A DNA stretch of 64,000 nucleotides from NCBI RefSeq assembly GCF_020215705.1, contig NZ_JAIWNB010000009.1:186001-250000 (forward strand), read 5' to 3'. Made by a program: the position numbers and the translations under genes. Shown here in pieces: positions 16,381 to 24,787 of the stretch. How positions within the stretch are numbered: position 1 is the first letter of the stretch; the number at the start of each line of letters is the position of its first letter. Below the pieces are notes generated by a model, which made no database searches, was not told the DNA's origin, and was given only the letters and a program-made list of their open reading frames with translations. The DNA comes from Nonomuraea aurantiaca (lineage in GTDB: Bacteria > Actinomycetota > Actinomycetes > Streptosporangiales > Streptosporangiaceae).

Positions 16381-17549
16381 AGATCCGATATCTGCTGCTG
16401 CATGCCTACGGGCAGGGCGGGACGATCCGCACCGTCATCAACCAGGCCAACGCGATGGTCGCGCTCGGTCACGAGGTGGAGATCGCCAGTGCCGTACGAC
16501 GGCGCGACAAGCCCCAGTTCGCCATCGACCCCCGCGTGACGCTGGTTCCGCTGGCCGACCAGCGCGGCGGCGTGCCGGTCGATTCGCTGGGCCGCAAGCT
16601 GTGGCGGAGGATGCGCGGCAAGATCGTGCCCTTCGGGGAGTTCGCCGCCGACTACTTCACCGAACGGGTGGAGAAGGCGGTCATCGACTACGTCTCGCGC
16701 CTCGAAGGCGGCATCCTGGTCACGACCCGGCCCGCGCTCAACCTGATCGCCGCCCGCCGTACTCCCAAGAGCGTCGTCTGCGTCGCCCAGGACCACATGA
16801 ACGTGGGCGCCTACCCCGAGACGATCACGCGGGAGATCGCCCGCCACTACGGCCGCTTCGACGCGGTCGTCGTGCTGACCACGAAGAACCAGGTCGAATA
16901 CCGCATCCTGCTGCCCGACACCCCCATCGTGCGCATCCCCAACGCGCTGCACGGGTCGGGGCCGGTCTCCAAGCAGGTGAACCCGGTCGTGGTGGCGGCC
17001 GGGCGGCTGGTCAAGCAGAAGGGCTTCGACCTGCTCATCCCGGCGTTCCAGCAGGCGGCGCGGCGGCATCCGGACTGGCGGCTGCGCGTGTACGGCGGCG
17101 GGCCAAGGAAGGCCGAGCTCACCGCGCTCATCGCCGAGCTCGGCCTGGAGGACCGGGTGCAGTTGATGGGCCGTACGGACCGGCTGGAGGAGAAGCTGGC
17201 CGGGGCGTCGATCTATGTGCTCTCGTCCCGCTTCGAGGGGCTGCCGATGGTGATGATCGAGGCGATGGGGCAGGGGCTGCCGATCGCCGCGTTCGACTGC
17301 CCCACCGGGCCCGCCGACGTGCTCACCTCGGGCAAGGACGGGCTGCTGGTGCCGCCCGGGGACGTCGCCGGGCTGGCCGACGCGCTCGACCGGCTGATGT
17401 CCGACAAGGCGCTGCGGCTGCGGATGGGGGCGGCGGCCAGGCGGACGGCCGCGAACTACCACCCCGACTCGGTGATGCCGCTGTGGGAGGACCTGTTCGC
17501 TGAGCTGCTGAGCCGCGAGCCGATCATCGACAGCTATTGGACCCGGTAG
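16377..17549 (+). CDS. GT4 family glycosyltransferase
   Basis: A 390-residue GT-B fold glycosyltransferase. The N-terminal half begins KIRYLLLHAYGQGGTIRTV (Gly-rich acceptor loop); the C-terminal half has AAGRLVKQKGFDLLIPAF, the GT4 pattern LSSRFEGLPMVMIEAMGQGLP with the EX7E catalytic pair, and DGLLVPPGD. It resembles enzymes for capsular or cell-wall glycans. Start chosen at the ATG overlapping the sulfotransferase stop. Donor and acceptor are not evident; coupling suggests a sulfated surface glycan. Confidence 0.93.
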   Translation: MKIRYLLLHAYGQGGTIRTVINQANAMVALGHEVEIASAVRRRDKPQFAIDPRVTLVPLADQRGGVPVDSLGRKLWRRMRGKIVPFGEFAADYFTERVEKAVIDYVSRLEGGILVTTRPALNLIAARRTPKSVVCVAQDHMNVGAYPETITREIARHYGRFDAVVVLTTKNQVEYRILLPDTPIVRIPNALHGSGPVSKQVNPVVVAAGRLVKQKGFDLLIPAFQQAARRHPDWRLRVYGGGPRKAELTALIAELGLEDRVQLMGRTDRLEEKLAGASIYVLSSRFEGLPMVMIEAMGQGLPIAAFDCPTGPADVLTSGKDGLLVPPGDVAGLADALDRLMSDKALRLRMGAAARRTAANYHPDSVMPLWEDLFAELLSREPIIDSYWTR

Positions 17550-17574
17550 GGCGGTAACGACGCGCGTTCTGGGG

Positions 17575-17979
17575 TCAGCGGCCCTGGCGGTCGCGCCACT
17601 CGGAGACGACGCGTTCGACGTCGTAGGGCATCAGGTTGAGCGGCGGACCCTGAAGCCCGGTCCTGATCGCCTCGCGGATCCGCGCGTTGATCTCCTCGAT
17701 GATCCGCCGCGCCTCGGTCTCCGACCTGGCTCCCACGGCCTCGGCGCGCGCCTCCTGCGCGTCCTTGCGCAGGGCGAGCGTCGGCGGCAGCGGCATCGAC
17801 AGCCCCTCGCTGCGCACCTTCTGCTTGATCCACCACATCTCGTCGTAAGGCTTGTCGAGGTCAGGAAGCGGCTTGCCGGAGCCGGGCAGGTTGTCGAACT
17901 CGCCGCGCTCCGTCGCCTCCCGGATCTGCCGGTCGATCCATGACTCGAAGCTCATCCCACCCGGTTTGCGCTCTGTCAT
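17575..17979 (-). CDS. DUF1992 (DnaJ-homologue C28-type) protein
   Basis: A 134-residue protein matching DUF1992: SWIDRQIREATERGEFDNLPGSGKPLP at the N terminus is the family hallmark, followed by a conserved helical region with MWWIKQKVR. Found alone in many bacteria and as a domain in eukaryotic DNAJC28; the biochemical role is unknown. It lies 15 bp beyond the folP-like stop in the same direction, so the two are probably cotranscribed. Confidence 0.92.
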   Translation of the reverse strand: MTERKPGGMSFESWIDRQIREATERGEFDNLPGSGKPLPDLDKPYDEMWWIKQKVRSEGLSMPLPPTLALRKDAQEARAEAVGARSETEARRIIEEINARIREAIRTGLQGPPLNLMPYDVERVVSEWRDRQGR

Positions 17980-17994
17980 CCGCGACCCCTCTCC

Positions 17995-18876
17995 TCACCC
18001 AAGATTATGCCGAGGCGCCATCGGCGCTCGCCAGCCGAGCATGGCCTCGGTCATCCTCACGGCCGCGACCGTGACAGGGACGTCGTGCACGCGGAGGATC
18101 CGGGCGCCCTTCAGGACGGCGGTCACGTTCGCGGCGATCGTGCCCTCCGTCCGCTCGCGCTGCGGGCGGTCGAGGGTCTCGCCGATGAAGTCCTTGTTCG
18201 ACAGGGCGACCAGGGTCGGGTAGCCGATCGAGGTGATCTCGTCGAGCCTGCGCATGAGCTCCAGCGAGTGGAAGGTGTTCTTGTTCAGGTCGTGGCCGGG
18301 GTCGATGATGATCCGCTCGGCGGGGATGCCGGAGTCGAGCGCGAACCGGACCCGCTCGCGCAGGAAGTCCGCGACCTCCGTCACGACGTCGCCGTACACC
18401 GGCCGGACGACCGCCTTCCCCGGGCCGCCGAGGCTGTGGGTCACGATCACGGTCGCGCCGCTCTCCGCCGCGACCGCGGCCATGCCGGGCTCCCGCAGGC
18501 CGTTGGTGTCGTTGATGACGTCGGCGCCGGCCGCCAGGGCCGCCTTCGCCACGTCGGCGCGGTGGGTGTCGACCGAGATGACGGCGTCCGTCACCTCCCG
18601 GATCTCGCCGATGACGGGGACCACCCGGTCGATCTCCTCGCCGACGCTGATGCCGTCCTGATCGGCGCTGAACGCGAACCCGCCGACATCCACCCAGTCG
18701 GCACCGGCCGCGACGGCGGTCTGCGCCGCCTCGACGGCCCTGCCCAGCTCGAACGTCCGGCCGTTGTCGTGGAAGGAGTTGGGCGTCCTGTTGACGATCG
18801 CCATGATGGCGACCTGGCGCGCGAAGTCGAACTCGCGGCGGCCGATGCGCCGGACGGGGAAGAGGATGTCGCTCAC
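17995..18876 (-). CDS. folP2: Dihydropteroate synthase paralogue, FolP2 type
   Basis: A 293-residue TIM-barrel protein of the dihydropteroate synthase family. Shared motifs are MAIVNRTPNSFHDNG, ISVDTHRADVAKAAL, VINDTNG and RVHDV. Several substrate-binding motifs of true DHPS are altered: the usual MHM-type loop is VTHSLGGPGK, the D-P-G-x-G-F-G-K loop reads DPGHDLNKN, and the S-R-K motif is SNK. The NRTP(N/D)SF(H/Y)D signature is that of mycobacterial FolP2, a paralogue reported to lack normal DHPS activity. It is therefore probably not the housekeeping enzyme. GTG start overlaps a tiny upstream ORF; DUF1992 follows. Confidence 0.9.
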   Translation of the reverse strand: MSDILFPVRRIGRREFDFARQVAIMAIVNRTPNSFHDNGRTFELGRAVEAAQTAVAAGADWVDVGGFAFSADQDGISVGEEIDRVVPVIGEIREVTDAVISVDTHRADVAKAALAAGADVINDTNGLREPGMAAVAAESGATVIVTHSLGGPGKAVVRPVYGDVVTEVADFLRERVRFALDSGIPAERIIIDPGHDLNKNTFHSLELMRRLDEITSIGYPTLVALSNKDFIGETLDRPQRERTEGTIAANVTAVLKGARILRVHDVPVTVAAVRMTEAMLGWRAPMAPRHNLG

Positions 18877-18959
18877 GTTGATGCACTCTCCAGGAGATTC
18901 GCCCAGCGATCGATGGACCCGTCGAACAGCCGGGCCACGAGCGCCGCGTCCATCACCAT
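18873..18959 (-). CDS. 28-codon ORF translationally coupled to folP2
   Basis: ATGGTGATG start region preceded by GGGGAG, encoding about 26-28 residues (ending RWANLLESAST), whose TGA overlaps the folP2 GTG as GTGA. The GGGGAG site best fits the second ATG (18953). An in-frame stop about nine codons upstream shows that it is not the tail of a longer gene. It could be a leader peptide or translation-coupling cistron. No homologue recognised. Confidence 0.45.
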   Translation of the reverse strand: MVMDAALVARLFDGSIDRWANLLESAST

Positions 18960-19119
18960 CTCCCCAGTATCGAGCCTCGGCTGTCAGAGGCCGACCAGGG
19001 TCTGGCTCACGCGGTGGCGGCCGCTTTCAGAATCTTCGAAATGCTCGACAAAGGCCCTCTGAGCACACCAAACTCTCCTGGCAGGGGGCGCGCGACGAGG
19101 GGCGTCACCGCCGCTCCCA

Positions 19120-19737
19120 TCAGGTTGGCCGAGGCCCACTCTCCCAAACGGCGGTGGCCCCCGTGGACAGCGCGGTGGCCCCCATCGCCTTGGTCACCAG
19201 CGCGTCCACCAGCCAGGCGAAGCTGTCGTCCAGCGAGACGCGCAGCGCGAACACCCCGGCCGACTCCAGCGCGCAGAACCCCTGGACCGCGCTGCGGATG
19301 CCGCGGGCGGCGTGCACCAGGGCGGCTCCGGTCAGCGAGCCGACGGCCAGGACGTCGACGGTGACGGCCGCCGCCTCGTCCGCGGCATTGCGTACTTCCT
19401 CGTCGTCGAAGCCGTCCACCGCGAAGTGCGTGGCCGCGTACAGGGCCGGATGCTCGCGCGCGTATGCTCGCTGGGCGTGAGCCAGTGCCCTCAGGGCGTC
19501 GGCTCCCGAGCGGCCGGTGGCGGCGCGGCGGCAGTGGTCGGCGAGGTCGCGATGTCCCTTGACGGACAGGGCGATACGAAGGTCACGCAGCCCGCCGGGC
19601 AGGTGGACGTACAGGCTGGGCGCGGCCACCCCCAGATGGCGGGCCAGCGCGCTGATGGACAGGGCGTCGATGCCGTGCTCATCGGCATAGGCGATCGCCC
19701 CGTCTATCGTCGTCTGCCGCGTTAGTCTCTTACGCAT
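19120..19737 (-). CDS. TetR family transcriptional regulator
   Basis: A 205-residue regulator with an N-terminal HTH (residues 1-50): MRKRLTRQTTIDGAIAYADE, LSISALARHLGVAAPSLYVHLPG, resembling the TetR/AcrR recognition helix, and a C-terminal domain of the WHG type (YAREHPALYAATHF). The start at 19737 was chosen because the HTH begins there; upstream in-frame sequence reads into the intergenic operators. It is divergent from the penicillin-binding protein gene, with two near-identical palindromes in the 61-bp gap, so autoregulation and control of the PBP gene are likely. Confidence 0.9.
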   Translation of the reverse strand: MRKRLTRQTTIDGAIAYADEHGIDALSISALARHLGVAAPSLYVHLPGGLRDLRIALSVKGHRDLADHCRRAATGRSGADALRALAHAQRAYAREHPALYAATHFAVDGFDDEEVRNAADEAAAVTVDVLAVGSLTGAALVHAARGIRSAVQGFCALESAGVFALRVSLDDSFAWLVDALVTKAMGATALSTGATAVWESGPRPT

Positions 19738-19752
19738 CGTCCGCCCCGCAAC

Positions 19753-19788
19753 CCTAACGGCTATAGGATTAATCCTAATACCAATAGG
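19753..19788. promoter_or_regulatory. Double operator between TetR and PBP genes
   Basis: Two 15-bp imperfect palindromes of the form CCTAAN5ATAGG: 19753-19767 (CCTAACGGCTATAGG) and 19774-19788 (CCTAATACCAATAGG). Between and overlapping them is a perfect 14-bp palindrome TAGGATTAATCCTA at 19764-19777. This is a typical TetR dimer-pair layout in a divergent promoter. Confidence 0.65.
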
Positions 19789-19798
19789 GGGGACTGAC

Positions 19799-21946
19799 GT
19801 GATCACCAGGAGTATCGCGCGTCTTGCCGGAGCGGGAGCGGCTGCGGGTGTGCTGGTGGCCGCTATCGCCCTGCCTGCCGTGGGCGGCGCGGGGGCGCTG
19901 TTCAAGACCGCTTCCGCCGAGCTGAATCTCAAGGCGACAGATCTCCCCGAGCAGCCGCCGGCCGAGATGACCGCGATCCTCGACGCCAAGGGCAACCAGA
20001 TCGCGCAGTTCTACGAGCAGTACCGCAAGGTCATCCCGCTGGCCGACATGGGCGACCTCATGAAGAAGGCCATCATCTCGATCGAGGACTACCGGTTCTA
20101 CGAGCACGGCCCGATCGACATCGAGGGCACCGTCCGCGCGCTGGCGAAGAACCTGGGGACGGGCCGGGTGGCGCAGGGCGGCTCCAGCATCACCCAGCAG
20201 TACGTCAAGCAGGTGCTGCTCAACAACGCCACCACCGAAGAGGACAAGAACAAGGCGCTGGAGGCCACCTACGCGCGCAAGCTCAACGAGCTGCGCTACG
20301 CGATGGCCGTCGAGGAGAAGTACACCAAGGACCAGATCCTCGAGAAATATCTGAACATCGCCTACTTCGGCGCGAGTGCCTACGGAGTGGAGGCCGCGGC
20401 CCTGCGGTTCTTCGGCGTACACGCCTCCGAGCTCAGCCTGGCGCAGGCGGCCACCCTGGCGGGCGCCGTGCAGGACCCCAACTCGACCGACCCCAATCTC
20501 GGCAAGAAGTTCCGGGATCGCCTGGTGGTCCGCCGCAACACCGTACTCAACCGGATGGCCGAACTCGGCAAGATCACTCCGGAGGAGGCCACGGCGGCCA
20601 AGGCCAAGAAGCTCGGCTACAAGGGCACCCCGCTGCCCGGCGGCTGCGAGGCCAGTAAATACCCGTACTTCTGCGTGTACGTACGCAACGAGATCACCAA
20701 GAACCGGATCTTCGGCAAGACGCAGAAGGTCCGCACCGCGCTGCTCAGCCGGGGCGGTCTGAAGATCAAGACCACCCTCGACCCCAAGATGCAGGCGGCG
20801 GCCGACAAGGCCATCAAGAAGCACGTCTTCGCCACCGACAACCCGATCGCCAGCGAGGCCCTGATCCAGCCGGGCACCGGGGCGATCAAGGCGATGGCGG
20901 TCAGCAGGCCATACGGCACGTCCAAGCGGAAGCACCAGCTGTCGCTCAACGTGGCGGCCGACGTGGACCACGGCGGCGGCACCGGCTTCCAGCCCGGCTC
21001 GACCTTCAAGACGTTCACGCTGATCACCGCCCTCAAGGAGGGCATGAAGATCAACGACGGCTTCACCGTCGGCAGCACCTACACGGCCCCTTACTACTCC
21101 TCCTTCAAGAACTGCAAGGGCGAGAACATCGGTGACCCGTCACACGCCGTCAGCAACGACGAGGGCGGCGGCGGCTTCAAGTCGCTGCAGACCGGCACCT
21201 GGGGCTCGGTCAACACCTTCTTCCTGACGCTGGAGCAGCGCGTCGGCCTCTGCGACACCGTCAAGACCGCTCAGTCGCTCGGCATCAAGCGGGCCGACGG
21301 CGGCAGGCTGCAGGAATACGAGACCTTCACGCTCGGCATCAACGAGATGGACCCGATCACGGTCGCCAACGCCTACGCCGCCATCGGGGCGCGCGGCAAG
21401 TACTGCGCGCCGATGGCCATCACCCAGATCACAGACCGGGACGGCAAGGTCACCAAGTACGACCCCAACTGCCGCCAGGCGCTCGACCCCGAGATCGCGG
21501 ACGCCACGGCGAACGTCCTGAGCGGGGTGTTCACCAAGGGCACGATGCGGGGCGTCGGCGGCATCGGCCGGGACGCCGCGGGTAAGACCGGCACCACCGA
21601 CAACCAGGCCACCGCCTGGTTCGCCGGGTTCACCCCCGACCTGGCCGGCGCGGTGAGCATCGGCGACATCCGGGGCTCCCAGAAATACAAGCTCAACAAC
21701 ATCACCATCGGCGGCCGCTACTTCGGCTCGGTGTTCGGCGCGAGCGTGCCGGGGCCGATCTGGAAGGACACCATGCTGGCGGCGCTGAAGGACATCGAGC
21801 CCACCTCGTTCCAGCCGATCAACTCCGCCCGCTTCGGCGGCTGCGGCCAGGGCTGCGCTCCCGTACGGACGCCGACCGACGACGAGAAGACCGACACGGG
21901 CCCCGACGACGACGGGCCCATCATCGACAACACACTCCCCAACTAG
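19799..21946 (+). CDS. Class A penicillin-binding protein (transglycosylase/transpeptidase)
   Basis: A 715-residue bifunctional peptidoglycan synthase. It has an N-terminal membrane anchor (about residues 8-35), a GT51 domain with SIEDYRFYEHG (catalytic Glu) and AQGGSSITQQYVKQ, and a transpeptidase domain with PGSTFKTF (S-x-x-K), SVN and GKTGTT (K-T-G). The C-terminal tail is acidic and low-complexity (TPTDDEKTDTGPDDDGP). GTG start with AGGGGGG 6-9 nt upstream. It is divergent from a TetR gene with operators between, which is unusual for a housekeeping PBP and suggests an inducible, perhaps cell-wall-stress-responsive copy. Confidence 0.94.
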   Translation: MITRSIARLAGAGAAAGVLVAAIALPAVGGAGALFKTASAELNLKATDLPEQPPAEMTAILDAKGNQIAQFYEQYRKVIPLADMGDLMKKAIISIEDYRFYEHGPIDIEGTVRALAKNLGTGRVAQGGSSITQQYVKQVLLNNATTEEDKNKALEATYARKLNELRYAMAVEEKYTKDQILEKYLNIAYFGASAYGVEAAALRFFGVHASELSLAQAATLAGAVQDPNSTDPNLGKKFRDRLVVRRNTVLNRMAELGKITPEEATAAKAKKLGYKGTPLPGGCEASKYPYFCVYVRNEITKNRIFGKTQKVRTALLSRGGLKIKTTLDPKMQAAADKAIKKHVFATDNPIASEALIQPGTGAIKAMAVSRPYGTSKRKHQLSLNVAADVDHGGGTGFQPGSTFKTFTLITALKEGMKINDGFTVGSTYTAPYYSSFKNCKGENIGDPSHAVSNDEGGGGFKSLQTGTWGSVNTFFLTLEQRVGLCDTVKTAQSLGIKRADGGRLQEYETFTLGINEMDPITVANAYAAIGARGKYCAPMAITQITDRDGKVTKYDPNCRQALDPEIADATANVLSGVFTKGTMRGVGGIGRDAAGKTGTTDNQATAWFAGFTPDLAGAVSIGDIRGSQKYKLNNITIGGRYFGSVFGASVPGPIWKDTMLAALKDIEPTSFQPINSARFGGCGQGCAPVRTPTDDEKTDTGPDDDGPIIDNTLPN

Positions 21947-21961
21947 CCGATCCGGCGTTCT

Positions 21962-21994
21962 GAGACCCGCGAGCCCGCCGTGCTCGCGGGTCTC
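21962..21994 (+). terminator. Stem-loop terminator after PBP gene
   Basis: A 13-bp perfect stem (GAGACCCGCGAGC / GCTCGCGGGTCTC) with a 7-nt loop, 16 nt after the stop. No U-tract follows, as is common in high-GC actinomycetes. Confidence 0.7.
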
Positions 21995-22048
21995 GTGCTG
22001 ACAACACTGTCAAATCGCCCTGTTAACAGCGGCGAAACATTGGTAACG

Positions 22049-22062
22049 TGGGAGCGCTCCCA
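22049..22062. promoter_or_regulatory. CebR-type operator at the LacI regulator promoter
   Basis: A perfect 14-bp palindrome TGGGAGCGCTCCCA, 26 nt upstream of the LacI-family start. This is the known CebR operator sequence of actinomycetes. Its position implies autoregulation. Confidence 0.9.
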
Positions 22063-22087
22063 GGATCTTTTTCCGCGAGGTGCTCCC

Positions 22088-23059
22088 ATGTCTGAGCAGC
22101 CCACACTGGCACAGGTAGCGGCCGAAGCGGGGGTATCGCCCGCGACTGCCTCAAGGGTCCTCACCGGCTCCGTACGGGTCAGCACCTCGACCCGTCGGCA
22201 GGTCTACGACGCGGTGTCCCGCATGGGATACGTACGTCATCGCGCGCCCAGGGGATCGGGGGCCAAAGGACCGGCCGCCGGGGTGACGGCGGTGGTCTGT
22301 GATCATCTGCCCCGATTATTCTCCGAGCCCTACTACGCCAGGCTGCTGTCGGCCGCCGGTGCCGTACTGGCCGAGCACGGCACGCAGCTCATGGTGACGA
22401 CGGTGACCCCGACCGCCTCGGTGCTTCCCGAGTTAGGCGGCGCGGTGCTCCTCATCGGCGCCCGCGAACGCCATCCCCTGGCCATCAAGCTCTGCACGTC
22501 GGGCGTGCCGGTGCGGAACGTCGGCCGCCCCCCGCACGACCTCAAACTGCCGTACGTGGACGTGGACAACCACGACGGCGGCCGGCAGGCCGCCGAGCAC
22601 CTGCTGCTGTCGGGCCGCCGGACGATCGCCGCCATCGGCGGCCCGCCGTCCCTGCCAGGGGCGCGAGACCGGCTCGACGGCCTGGTGCGTACGCTGCGCA
22701 CCGCCGGAGCGACGGAGGTGCCCGTCGCCTACGGCGACTTCACGGCCGCCTCTGGCACCCACGCCATGCAGTGGCTGCTGCGGCACGCCCCAGGTCTCGA
22801 CGCTGTCTTCGCCGCCTCCGACCTCATGGCCGCCGGCGCGGTCCAGGCCCTGCGCCGCGCCGGTCGCCGGGTCCCCGCGGACGTCGCGGTGATCGGCTTC
22901 GACGACGCCCCCGTCGCCCGGCGTACGGTCCCGGCCCTGACCACGATCCGACAGCCGGTCGAGGAGCTCGCGATGGTCGCCACCCGATTACTACTGGCCG
23001 GGACGACCGGCATCGACCCCGTCCTCCCCACGGAACTGGTCATCCGTGAGTCGGCTTGA
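22088..23059 (+). CDS. cebR: LacI family cellulose-utilisation repressor (CebR-like)
   Basis: A 323-residue LacI/GalR regulator: HTH TLAQVAAEAGVSPATASRVL (residues 6-25), hinge RGSGAKG, and a periplasmic-binding-protein effector domain with DVDNHDGG and VIGFDDAPVARR. The start was chosen by the HTH and GAGGTG upstream. The gene has a perfect CebR palindrome in its own promoter and the same palindrome at the GH12, GH48 and GH6 genes, so a role as cellobiose-responsive repressor of this island is well supported; the inducer is inferred from known CebR proteins. Unlike Streptomyces, no cebEFG transporter is adjacent. Its 3' end overlaps the kinase gene by 14 bp. Confidence 0.85.
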   Translation: MSEQPTLAQVAAEAGVSPATASRVLTGSVRVSTSTRRQVYDAVSRMGYVRHRAPRGSGAKGPAAGVTAVVCDHLPRLFSEPYYARLLSAAGAVLAEHGTQLMVTTVTPTASVLPELGGAVLLIGARERHPLAIKLCTSGVPVRNVGRPPHDLKLPYVDVDNHDGGRQAAEHLLLSGRRTIAAIGGPPSLPGARDRLDGLVRTLRTAGATEVPVAYGDFTAASGTHAMQWLLRHAPGLDAVFAASDLMAAGAVQALRRAGRRVPADVAVIGFDDAPVARRTVPALTTIRQPVEELAMVATRLLLAGTTGIDPVLPTELVIRESA

Positions 23060-24464
23060 CCCGGGTGACGTCCTGGCCCGCAGATATCTGCTGCTGGATC
23101 CCCTCGCCCGCGGCGGCATGTCGGTGATCTGGCGGGCCTTCGACCAGTCGTTGCACCGGCTGGTCGCGGTCAAGGTGCTGACCGCCTCGCTCCAAGCCGG
23201 GCTCGGCGAGCGCGTCCGCGTACGCAGCGAGGCCCGCGCCGCCGCCCGGTTCCTCCACCCGGACGTGATCGACATCTACGACTACGGCGAGACCGTGACG
23301 GAAGACGGCGAGGTGGCGGCCTACGTGGTGATGCCGCTGCTCGACGGCAGTACCCTCGGTGAGCGCATCGCCGAGGGGCCGCTGCCCTGGACCGAGGCCG
23401 CGGCGATCGCCCTGCGGCTGGCGCGGGCGCTGCGCGACGGGCACGCCCGGGGCGTGGTCCATCGGGACGTCACCGCCGACAACGTGCTGCTCACCGCGTC
23501 CGGCCCGAAGCTGCTCGACTTCGGGATCGCGGCCGCCTCCGGCGACCCCGACGACGACCGGGGCACGCCGCCCTACGTCGCCCCCGAACGGCTGGCCGGT
23601 GCCCCCACCCATCCGGCGGTCGACGTGTACGCGCTCGGGGTGCTGCTGTTCGCCATGCTCACCGGCCGTACGCCCTATCCGGAGACCACCTGGGAGCAGA
23701 TCGAGGCCGCCCACCGCACCTCGCCGCCGCCACGGGTGACCGGCGTGCCGCACGGCATCGCCTCACTGTGCCGGAACTGCCTCGCCCACGATCCCGCGCG
23801 GCGGCCGACCGCGGCGGAGATCGCGGACTCGCTGGCCGCCGCACTCGCGGGCGCCGCGCTCGGCCGGCGGGTACGGCGTGGCCTGGCCGTCGCCGGGACG
23901 GGCGTGATGATGCTGTCCTCGGTGCTGTGGCTCAACCGCCCGGTCGACGACCTTCCCACCTCGCCCTCGCCCCCCGCCGGCACCACGGTCACGCCGCGGA
24001 CGTCCGGCCAGGCGCCTGGCACCATCGCCACGCCGCGCACGTCCGACATCACCACCGCCACGCGAGTGCCCGGCGATGGCGCCCTGACGGCCGGGCCATC
24101 CGGGAGCCCCGCCGCCACCGCGTTACCGTCGGCCACCGCGGAACCGGCCCTCACCACGGGGCCATCCGCCCGCGCCATCCAGCGGTCGGTCGGCCAGGCG
24201 CGGACGGCCCGGCAGGCGGTGGACGGGTTCCACGGAACGCTGTCAGGCGCCGGGGCGTGCGGGGCCACCGGACACGACGTCACGCTGGACCTCCAGCAGG
24301 TCCTGCGGGGCGTGCTCGACTCCCCCGACCCCATCGAGCCCGGCATGGCGAAGCTGAAGCGCAAGCTGGCCGACCGCGAGCGCGAAGGCCGCCTCACACC
24401 GGCCTGCCGGACACAGCTCCAGGCCCGTCTCGACGAGATCGCCACCGCACTGGGCCCCCAGTGA
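23046..24464 (+). CDS. Membrane-anchored Ser/Thr protein kinase
   Basis: A 472-residue PknB-type kinase. Kinase domain residues 10-260: LARGGMSVIWRA (Gly loop), VAVKVL (Lys), HRDVTADN (catalytic loop), DFG, VAPERL and DVYALGVLLF. The catalytic-loop Lys usual in HRDxKxxN is Thr, as in a subset of actinobacterial kinases. One TM segment (about 278-296) follows, then a Pro/Thr-rich linker with TPRTS repeats and a helical extracellular domain of about 85 residues. GTG start lies inside the end of the LacI gene (14-bp overlap), suggesting cotranscription with the cellulose repressor. Confidence 0.92.
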   Translation: MSRLDPGDVLARRYLLLDPLARGGMSVIWRAFDQSLHRLVAVKVLTASLQAGLGERVRVRSEARAAARFLHPDVIDIYDYGETVTEDGEVAAYVVMPLLDGSTLGERIAEGPLPWTEAAAIALRLARALRDGHARGVVHRDVTADNVLLTASGPKLLDFGIAAASGDPDDDRGTPPYVAPERLAGAPTHPAVDVYALGVLLFAMLTGRTPYPETTWEQIEAAHRTSPPPRVTGVPHGIASLCRNCLAHDPARRPTAAEIADSLAAALAGAALGRRVRRGLAVAGTGVMMLSSVLWLNRPVDDLPTSPSPPAGTTVTPRTSGQAPGTIATPRTSDITTATRVPGDGALTAGPSGSPAATALPSATAEPALTTGPSARAIQRSVGQARTARQAVDGFHGTLSGAGACGATGHDVTLDLQQVLRGVLDSPDPIEPGMAKLKRKLADREREGRLTPACRTQLQARLDEIATALGPQ

Positions 24465-24623
24465 GGGGTACGGCCGGACCGCGATGAGCCGCGGCCGGCG
24501 AACCGTCCACACTGGCCGTCGGGCAGATCGGCCGCCGCCACGACGCCGGAAAGCCCTGCCCAGGTCACAGTCGTCGGTGCTGAGCAGGGCTACGATGAGC
24601 AGGAACGCTTGGGGAGGAGCGGC

Positions 24624-24761
24624 ATGGCGGAACCCACGGACGCGCTCCCCCAGCAGGTGCTGAGCCCGCTGACCAGAGCGGCGATCTTCATCGTGGCGAC
24701 GATCGATCCGGGTGGCGGACCGGCGGTCCGAGACCTCCTCTCCGACCTGGACGCGCTGCAG
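24624..24761 (+). pseudogene. Remnant of a DyP-type peroxidase (N-terminal ~46 residues)
   Basis: A strong GGGGAGGAG site precedes an ATG that opens MAEPTDALPQQ, followed by VLSPLTRAAIFIVATIDPGG and VRDLLSDLDALQ, the conserved N terminus of actinobacterial DyP-type haem peroxidases. After residue 46 the similarity stops, about 27 bp before the stop codon of the convergent GH12 gene, and the remaining frame reads through the antisense of the CBM2 region. The rest of the peroxidase (about 350 residues) is missing from the window. The gene was therefore cut by a deletion or rearrangement whose breakpoint lies near 24760. Confidence 0.7.
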
Positions 24762-24787
24762 GGCCGGGCCGCACCCCTCACCCGCAG

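Noticed and set aside
17995..18876. Housekeeping dihydropteroate synthase
   Set aside because: The pterin and pABA loop motifs are altered in the way seen in FolP2 paralogues, so the folate-pathway role was not assigned.
24470..24520. Stem-loop after the Ser/Thr kinase gene
   Set aside because: The CGGCCGG/CCGCGGCCGG pairing needs a bulge and has no U-tract; too weak beside ordinary GC-rich background.
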